Assembly (NCBI GenBank): GCA_032718475.1
Contig: JAUCBJ010001650.1
Coordinates: 1-25,289, forward strand
Origin: Nemertoderma westbladi
Taxonomy: Eukaryota; Xenacoelomorpha; Nemertodermatida; Nemertodermatidae
Direction: 5' to 3'
Length of the DNA stretch: 25,289 nucleotides
Under the pieces are notes generated by a model that saw only the letters and a program-made list of their open reading frames with translations, searched no databases and had not been told where the DNA came from. Positions 19,203-25,289 of the stretch are shown piece by piece. Each line of letters begins with the position of its first letter. Within the stretch, counting starts at the first letter, position 1. The position numbers and the translations under genes are program-made.

Positions 19203-19480
19203 GGGTAGAAATTTGCCTGACAGCCAGATAGGCCTACTGCATTACCTTCCGGTAGGCGGGGTATAGCTATTAATAACCAGTAGGGCCTAGCTATATTATT
19301 ATAACATGGCATGGCTCCAAACGCCGCGATAAATATAAGCTAACTTATTTATGACATAATTTATTTCATTTTTTCATTTATTTATACAGCAACTAATATA
19401 ATTTGTGCAGTTTCTATCACTTATAATGTACATGTACAATCATTTAGTAATGTTAAAATTTTGGAATAAAACTACATACA

Positions 19481-19609
19481 TACTTGTTGCAAAGTACTTT
19501 ACAGTGTTCTGATCCTCGTGGCTTTATTTTCACTCACTCACTAACGTTCGTTCGTGTAACAAAGCAACTCGGATCATCACACTGTAAAGTGCTACTTTAC
19601 ACACAAGTA
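19481..19609. repeat. Imperfect inverted repeat of about 129 bp (MITE-like hairpin)
   Basis: TACTTGTTGCAAAGTACTTT continuing ACAGTGTTCTGATCC on the left faces GGATCATCACACTGTAAAGT and CTTTACACACAAGTA on the right. The arms are about 35-45 nt with small indels. The centre is GC-poorer and holds ACGTTCGTTCGTG. It has no coding sequence. Confidence 0.7.
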
Positions 19610-20715
19610 AGTAAATAGTTATTACATTATAAAATAATAAGTACTAACACATAATATAAACTTATGTTGTCAACAGTGATGCAACTATAACACCATTGTC
19701 TCATTTTACTCACATTCAATTTTGAAAGTAAATTTAATATTTGAGTAATTATCATCAAATCTGCTCATCGTTGCAGCTTGCAGACAGACGGGGCATTCGC
19801 TAATTTCAAGGCCGTATATTTCTCAAATTATTATATCTAATGCGAGATTTGTAAATCAGTTTGTTTGACAAAAATACTCTCAGACTTAGTGTGCCATGAA
19901 AAGGCTTGTGAAATAATACAAAATGAGAAAAGTCGAAAGTCGTAAAATATGCCTACCGGTACTATAATTTATGAACATTGTGGTTAAAGTGATGACTGTG
20001 TGATCCTTAGCAATATTATTAAGTGATGTATTTCATCACATTTAATCATAGTAGAAAGTAGTATATTATTACATAACACAACAATTATTTTATTACAATG
20101 ACAATTAATTATTCATACAAAACAGTAATTCTTAATATTATAAGAAGAATTACTAGACACAACAAAGACAAATTGGTAGACCAACACTACCCTACAAGCA
20201 AGTAACTGGCCACGAGGCCGATCAGCAGAATGTAGTCCAAAATGTACAACCTTTTGGATCGATCAATTTATTTATAAGGTTGAATTTCAGCATTTTCAGT
20301 AAAAAATTCCAATGCAAAATGTCCCATCTACAACAATCCATTCCAAGCGATACACGAATGGAACTGAGTTTTTGATATTTCAAATATAGATGATATTTCA
20401 TCCGCATCCGATTTCTTTTCAAGCTGCCAATAATATCTTACGACTATATTTACCTTTGCATTTAAGTTATTTCCAACCAAAAATTAATAAATAATGATAT
20501 TAAATTATATATATTTGCCGTTTACTACACAGTGTAGACAAATAAAATCTAATGTCCCGGGATCTACTTTCCCCAGATGCAAATTTAAGAAATTTTGTTT
20601 CAAATTTTCGAGATATTCTAGACTTTCATTTCTGAATTTTGTTAGAATGAAACAACCAACTATGATAATCAACCAACGAAACAAACAACTGAATTCAACA
20701 ATAAAATCTTCTACC
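19610..20715 (+). other. AT-rich intergenic or 3' flanking sequence, nothing recognised
   Basis: I found no gene with supporting features. The short minus-strand frame at 20222-20422 has no recognised motif and is probably chance or an old repeat. Confidence 0.45.
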
Positions 20716-21432
20716 CACAATATATCAAACAACAACAATATATCAAACAACCACAATATATCAAACAACCACAATATTTCAAACAACCACTCAAACAACC
20801 ACAATATATCAAACAACCACAATATATCAAACAACCACAATATTTCAAACAACCACTCAAACAACCACAATATATCAAACAACCACAATATATCAAACAA
20901 CCACAATATATCAAACAACCACAATATATCAAACAACCACAATATATCAAACAACCACAATATTTCAAACAACCACTCAAACAACCACAATATTTGAAAC
21001 AACCACAATATATCAAACAACCACAATATATCAAACAACCACAATATTTCAAACAACCACTCAAACAACCACAATATATCAAACAACCACAATATATCAA
21101 ACAACCACAATATTTCAAACAACCACTCAAACAACCACAATATATCAAACAACCACAATATATCAAACAACGACAATATATCAAACAACCACAATATATC
21201 AAACAACCACAATATATCAAACAACCACAATATATCAAACAACCACAATATTTCAAACAACCACAATATATCAAACAACCACAATATATCAAACAACCAC
21301 AATATTTCAAACAACCACTCAAACAACCACAATATATGAAACAACCACAATATATCAAACAACCACAATATATCAAATAACCACTCAAACAACCACAATA
21401 CATGAAACAACCACAATATATCAAATAACCAC
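20716..21432 (+). repeat. 18-bp minisatellite, about 38 units
   Basis: Units are CAAACAACCACAATATAT, with ATATTTC variants and regular 12-base short units (CAAACAACCACT) that group units into longer blocks. Both strands appear open over hundreds of bases only because 18 is a multiple of three and few units contain stops. The predicted peptides are simple repeats and are not called as genes. Confidence 0.95.
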
Positions 21433-22623
21433 TGTTATTGTAGCCTATATTCCGTGTTATGTTTTAATTGTCAAAATAATTTAGATACCTAATATTTAAT
21501 ACGACAAAAAGCCCCCTAAAATGAATACTTTTATATAATGAAATAGGCCATGTAATACTAAATATAGTATATTTAGTATAGTATTTGGTATTCCATGAAT
21601 AGACTCTTCTGAAAAAAAAGTCGCAAAAACTCTATAAAAATTCGGCAATTAAACTGCTCATTACTGTACTATGAGGCGATCATCCAAAAAATATAAACAT
21701 CGTATTTTAATTTTACATAAGTGATTCGATTACTGGGTAGGTACTACTTAAAGAGATAATTTATATTACTTTGTATTGTATAATTTATTATAAATCGAGT
21801 ATTACTGTCATTTAGAATGCATATTTATTTGCACGTGTAGTCTAGTACTGACTGATTGATTAACCGTATATTATACTCATTGTCTTTGAATGCAAAAATT
21901 ATTGACTGTAGTTATTGTGCTATAATTATTGAGGAATGATTTAATATTAGGGTAATATCAATGTTAGGTAATCATTAATTATTCTTCAGTATAAAAATAA
22001 AAGGTTGGCAATAACACAGTGGATATATATTATTTGTCGAACAAATAATAATTAAGCCGAACGAACACAGCAACTCCTGAAAAATACAACCTTGAAAAAT
22101 CTATCTGTATCTGGACAAATTAGTATCGTTTGAATGATAGTGAAGGCTGAATAACAATCTTCCATATCAATTTTATCGAGTCCAATCAACACCGCCCCAA
22201 AAACAATTATTCCTCTAAATATAAATTTCTTTTTGTCCCGATGAGGAGGGGGGGGGGGGGGGGGGGGTGATATACCTTAACTAACCGGGTTGAAAATTAT
22301 AAAAAGATCGTTGTAACAGAAATTATCACCAAAATTGAATATAATTTCAGATGATATTGTTGTTATGGTTATTTCACGCGACGATGGTTACAGGGCGATA
22401 CCGCATTTAGTATCATAATAAATACCGAAATTTGTATAACTGTATGTGAATACAACCTGCCAAACGGTAATTTGTCACTGAGATATGGAGTTCAAACATT
22501 GAGCTAGCCGGAAAAACAGACTGACTGACAGACAGACAGAAAGTCAGAAAAAGGGGATTTAACCAATATCCCAAGGCTCACAGACATCGTAGCTCGACAC
22601 ACATTTAAACAATTACTCTGTCC
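21433..22623 (+). other. AT-rich intergenic sequence with a poly-G run
   Basis: Contains a 20-G run at 22248-22267, a short palindrome ATTATTTGTCGAACAAATAAT near 22030-22050, and ACAGACTGACTGACAGACAG near 22517-22536 similar to the 15.4-16.1 kb repeat family. No gene was recognised. Confidence 0.5.
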
Positions 22624-23451
22624 GGCTCCGGCTGCCTGACTTACCCCCTACTGGAGAAAGTGTGAACAACAAAGCCCTTTCCTGGTGACCTTTCTGGCCC
22701 AAACCCTGAGTCACCATTCCAGGGAGGCCAGATTGTGATGAAGGATTCTGGAATTAGAAGCAACTCTCATGTTCCACTCCGACCAACAAAGCCATTGTAG
22801 AACCTGAGGAAAGCCACTAGAATAGCCTCAGTTAATACCTAACACTTGGTTCACCAATGCGTCAACAAGGGGAGCCGACAGCCCTGGCAGACAAGATTCG
22901 CCTTATAAGTGTTGTTAGTATAAAAGAGCTCCGAATGGAGACTAGGCAGAATGATGAGGTTCTGATTAAGGGAGATTCTTGGCGCCAAGCCCTCGACTCA
23001 GTAGATGACAGGGGTAAAGGAGGACTTGGTCTATTGATAAATCCACTGCACATGCAGCATTTTACCAAATAGACCAAATCATCAACCGCATCATCCGTTG
23101 TCACTTTTGATGTTCTGAAAGATTGGCTAAGAAGTTTCCTAAGGTGGTTCTGAATGTGTGTGCTATTCAGCCGCGTTGGCCCAGTTGAAGAAGTTGAAAA
23201 ATATCTACCACAGTCTATGTAAAAGCAGACATCTCCAACCAGACACTATTCAACATTGAAAGTGTATCATTACCAAGCTCAATACTTGAACGGTGCTGCC
23301 TCCGCTTTACAGGTGCTTTCACTATGAAGACCAGCCTTTCAATCTTGGGCTTTGGCGATCTCATTGAGTAAATAAGCATGATTTACTCATGACTTACTTG
23401 AAACGCCTCATAAAGGACTCTGCCCTTGAAGATGCGGATGATCTAGCAAAT
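22624..23451 (+). mobile_element. Retrotransposon copy C, internally deleted relic
   Basis: About 22624-23220 matches the leader and first half of the endonuclease region of copies A and B (shared GACCTTTCTGGCCCAAACCC and GATGAGGTTCTGATTAAGG), with many substitutions and indels. At about 23227 the match jumps to the C-terminal domain (ACATCTCCAACCAGACACTA), so the rest of the endonuclease and all of the RT core are gone. It then continues to GCGGATGATCTAGCAAAT. It is more decayed than copies A and B. Confidence 0.85.
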
Positions 23452-23519
23452 TGAAAAAGTATAACTTAAAGAAATATTTATACATATATATATATATTCA
23501 GAATACACAAAATTATATA

Positions 23520-23563
23520 GCCACAACTCCCTATCACCCATGACGGTGGTAGGGAGTTGTGGC
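23520..23563. repeat. Hairpin built from the retrotransposon 3' region
   Basis: GCCACAACTCCCTATCACC (left) faces GGTGGTAGGGAGTTGTGGC (right) with one mismatch and a short loop. The left arm and loop match the element 3' region in antisense (the same run lies at 11448-11465). The right arm is the same region in sense. It may be a remnant of an inverted duplication at the end of copy C. Confidence 0.8.
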
Positions 23564-24458
23564 GGTGCTTGTTAAAAATAGCTATTTGTAAATTTTGAAA
23601 AAAATTAATTTAATGAAATGTTTATTGGTTGACCACGAGATACGGGCTTATAGTACAGGCTCCAGCCTATGACCCCGTAGGAATTTTATATATGACTCGG
23701 CTACCCTACATAGATGTTTAGAGCAGACTTGGCACATTTAAAAAAAGTTGGGTAGACGTCACCGTCTACCCGTCTTTTAGGGGGTCTTAAACATAGCAAT
23801 TAACATAGCAACAGCTCTTATAGTAGATATGACGATTTAAAATTTATAGCAGATTAATATTTTGGATATGAAGAATTCCCTCAAGATATGAAATCTTCCC
23901 TTCCTATATATAAGAATTTAATGGCATATTTCGTTTTTTGAAAATACCATAGCAACCAGGCGAAAACGACCTTCAAAAATAGCAATATTGACCATGTCCA
24001 TAGCAACGGGTTTTTTAATGCGTATTCAGTGATCGTATCATGATCGAATCAGAGTCTACCACAATTATATCACGTATAAGGAACAATATGCATTCTTTTT
24101 CAGTTTCTAGATGCCATGGCAACGAGTAACCTTGACTAAAAACAAGCTACATATTAGCTGCAGCGTTTTTAAATCAACCTCTACCCCCACTATATCGAGT
24201 ATATGGAAAAATATACAATATGTTTTACTTTCTAGCTGCGTCAAGCAGTCTTTCTGACAGGCACATGTATGTACTAGTGAATCGGGAATTTGTGAAAGGT
24301 ATTTATTGGGCAACAACATTCCATTTGCACCATTATTCCAACCAAAATCTAATACACTTAGATTTATCACGAAGTCATTGCATAAGGATGCAATCTTATT
24401 TATTATGTAGACATCGCAAAATGTAACCATTTATAGATTCTGTTGTTGGAGGTAGATC
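23564..24458 (+). other. Intergenic sequence with short hairpin and CCATAGCAAC motifs, no gene recognised
   Basis: A 9-bp hairpin, GGGTAGACG/CGTCTACCC with loop TCAC, lies at 23750-23771. Four copies of (A/C)CAT(A/G)GCAAC lie at about 23803, 23947, 23998 and 24114. Short open frames here have no recognisable motif. The region may be an old dispersed repeat. Confidence 0.45.
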
Positions 24459-25289
24459 CTACTACTACTACTAGGATCGGCATGCTGCATTGCAGCTGCA
24501 TTTTTAAGAATACTGTTTATGAATTCTAGGTCATTGATCATGAAAACTTGCCACCTCCATGCATCATAAAGGAGGTGCCACCTGTGGCTGCATAGACCCT
24601 CTTACTAGGGCAAATCGGATCCTGTGACTAGGACCCCCTTCGCTCTGGGGTAAGGACGCCCTTGGTCCTGGATTAAGGACCCATATACTTGGATGCAGGG
24701 GTATATGGACTGGCCAGGCAGACCAGGTGAGGACCTTCGAATACGTAAGGGAAAGGCATGGGCAGCTTTGAATAGGCATTCCAGGATTTGGAAGTCACCG
24801 ATAATTAATCGGAAACTTAAGGTCCAATTATTTAGAGCAGCAGTAGTTCCAGTATTCCTCTATGGGAGTCCATGTTGGGCTCTAACTGCTGAGGACACCA
24901 AATCTCTGGATGGCACATTCACAAGAATGCTACGCCGGGTTCATTGTGTCAAGTACAATGCACACATCTCCAACCAGACACTATATAACATTGGAGGTGT
25001 CTCATTGGTTCCCCCAAGCTGGACACTAGAACAAAGTCGCCTCTGCTTTGCAGGACATTGCTTTCGCCGTGAGGACCAGCCAGAGGACCATACCTACTCT
25101 GGCGCACATGACCCACCATTGGCTTTGCAGCTCATCTGCTGGGCCATGCCCTGTGCCCCTGCTGCCAGGTGCAGGTCGCAGTGAAGTGCACTCCGAGTGG
25201 ACATGAGATCACTCTACTCGTGACCAGCCATTGGTAGATCACATTTGTACCATTGGTAGAGGCAGGTCTGGCTGGCCAGGCCATATACC
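24459..25289. mobile_element. Retrotransposon copy D, scrambled and continuing past the window
   Basis: Four pieces of the same family lie side by side. They are the 3' end with TAG tail in minus orientation (24459-24516); the 5' leader in plus orientation (about 24520-24722); the RT C-terminal segment in plus orientation (about 24724-25081, from [11 protein letters not shown] to FAGHCFRRE); and the 5' leader again in minus orientation (about 25082-25289). The open frame at 24693-25184 crosses these joins and is a chimera. Confidence 0.85.

Noticed and set aside
20222-20422. Minus-strand 66-codon frame
   Set aside because: It has no recognised motif, no splice or promoter support, and lies in AT-rich sequence.
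20505-21424. 303-codon and 237-codon minus-strand frames, and plus-strand partners, over the 18-bp repeat
   Set aside because: The period is a multiple of three, so frames stay open on both strands. The products are low-complexity repeats with no signal of a gene.
24107-24430. Open frames on both strands near 24.1-24.4 kb
   Set aside because: They have short length, no motif and overlap in opposite directions. They are most likely chance.
24693-25184. A 163-codon gene
   Set aside because: The frame crosses rearrangement joins of retrotransposon copy D (leader, RT C-terminus, inverted leader). It is a chance chimera.

Overview
The window is nuclear DNA of an invertebrate animal (species not determinable by eye). 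It holds eight consecutive exons of one plus-strand gene, with GT-AG introns and matching phases, embedded in AT-rich introns full of retrotransposons, minisatellites and small inverted-repeat elements. No prokaryotic or organellar features were seen.

Host gene (198-18168, +): the exons join in frame into the last 439 residues of an SLC6-family Na+-dependent transporter of the B0AT/SIT1 (SLC6A18/19/20-like) neutral amino acid class. They cover the end of extracellular loop 2, TM4 to TM12 and the C-terminal tail with its stop codon. The start and TM1-TM3 lie upstream of position 1. The fourth extracellular loop is unusually short, so a small exon is either missing from my reading of the 7-kb intron 4 or truly absent.

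Non-LTR retrotransposons: one family appears four times. Copy A (1704-5681, +, sense to the gene) lies in intron 4. Copy B (11363-15119, -) lies in intron 6. Copy C (about 22624-23451) lacks nearly all of its reverse transcriptase, and copy D (24459-25289, running off the window) is scrambled. The family encodes an apurinic-type endonuclease followed by reverse transcriptase and a C-terminal domain, and ends in a TAG-triplet tail. Copies A and B start with units of the pentamer AGGTC: two in B, but about 52 in A. Copy A has a 7-bp target-site duplication (AGAGCGT) and sits inside the D-arm of a tRNA-like sequence. All copies look dead.

Other repeats: a 25-bp minisatellite (6073-7786) made of alternating CACGTG and CAGCTG/CTGCTG motifs; an 18-bp minisatellite (20716-21432); an approximately 150-bp tandem repeat (15403-16062) with relatives in intron 5; a likely MITE (18224-18549); a perfect 40-bp inverted repeat (19116-19202); other hairpins; poly-G runs; a second tRNA-like sequence in intron 7; and relics of other reverse transcriptases in introns 4 and 6.

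How it fits together: the transporter is the only cellular gene recognised. Its introns 4 to 7 have been inflated by insertions. The inverted pair A/B brackets exons 5 and 6, which could affect splicing, back-splicing or inversion of that segment.
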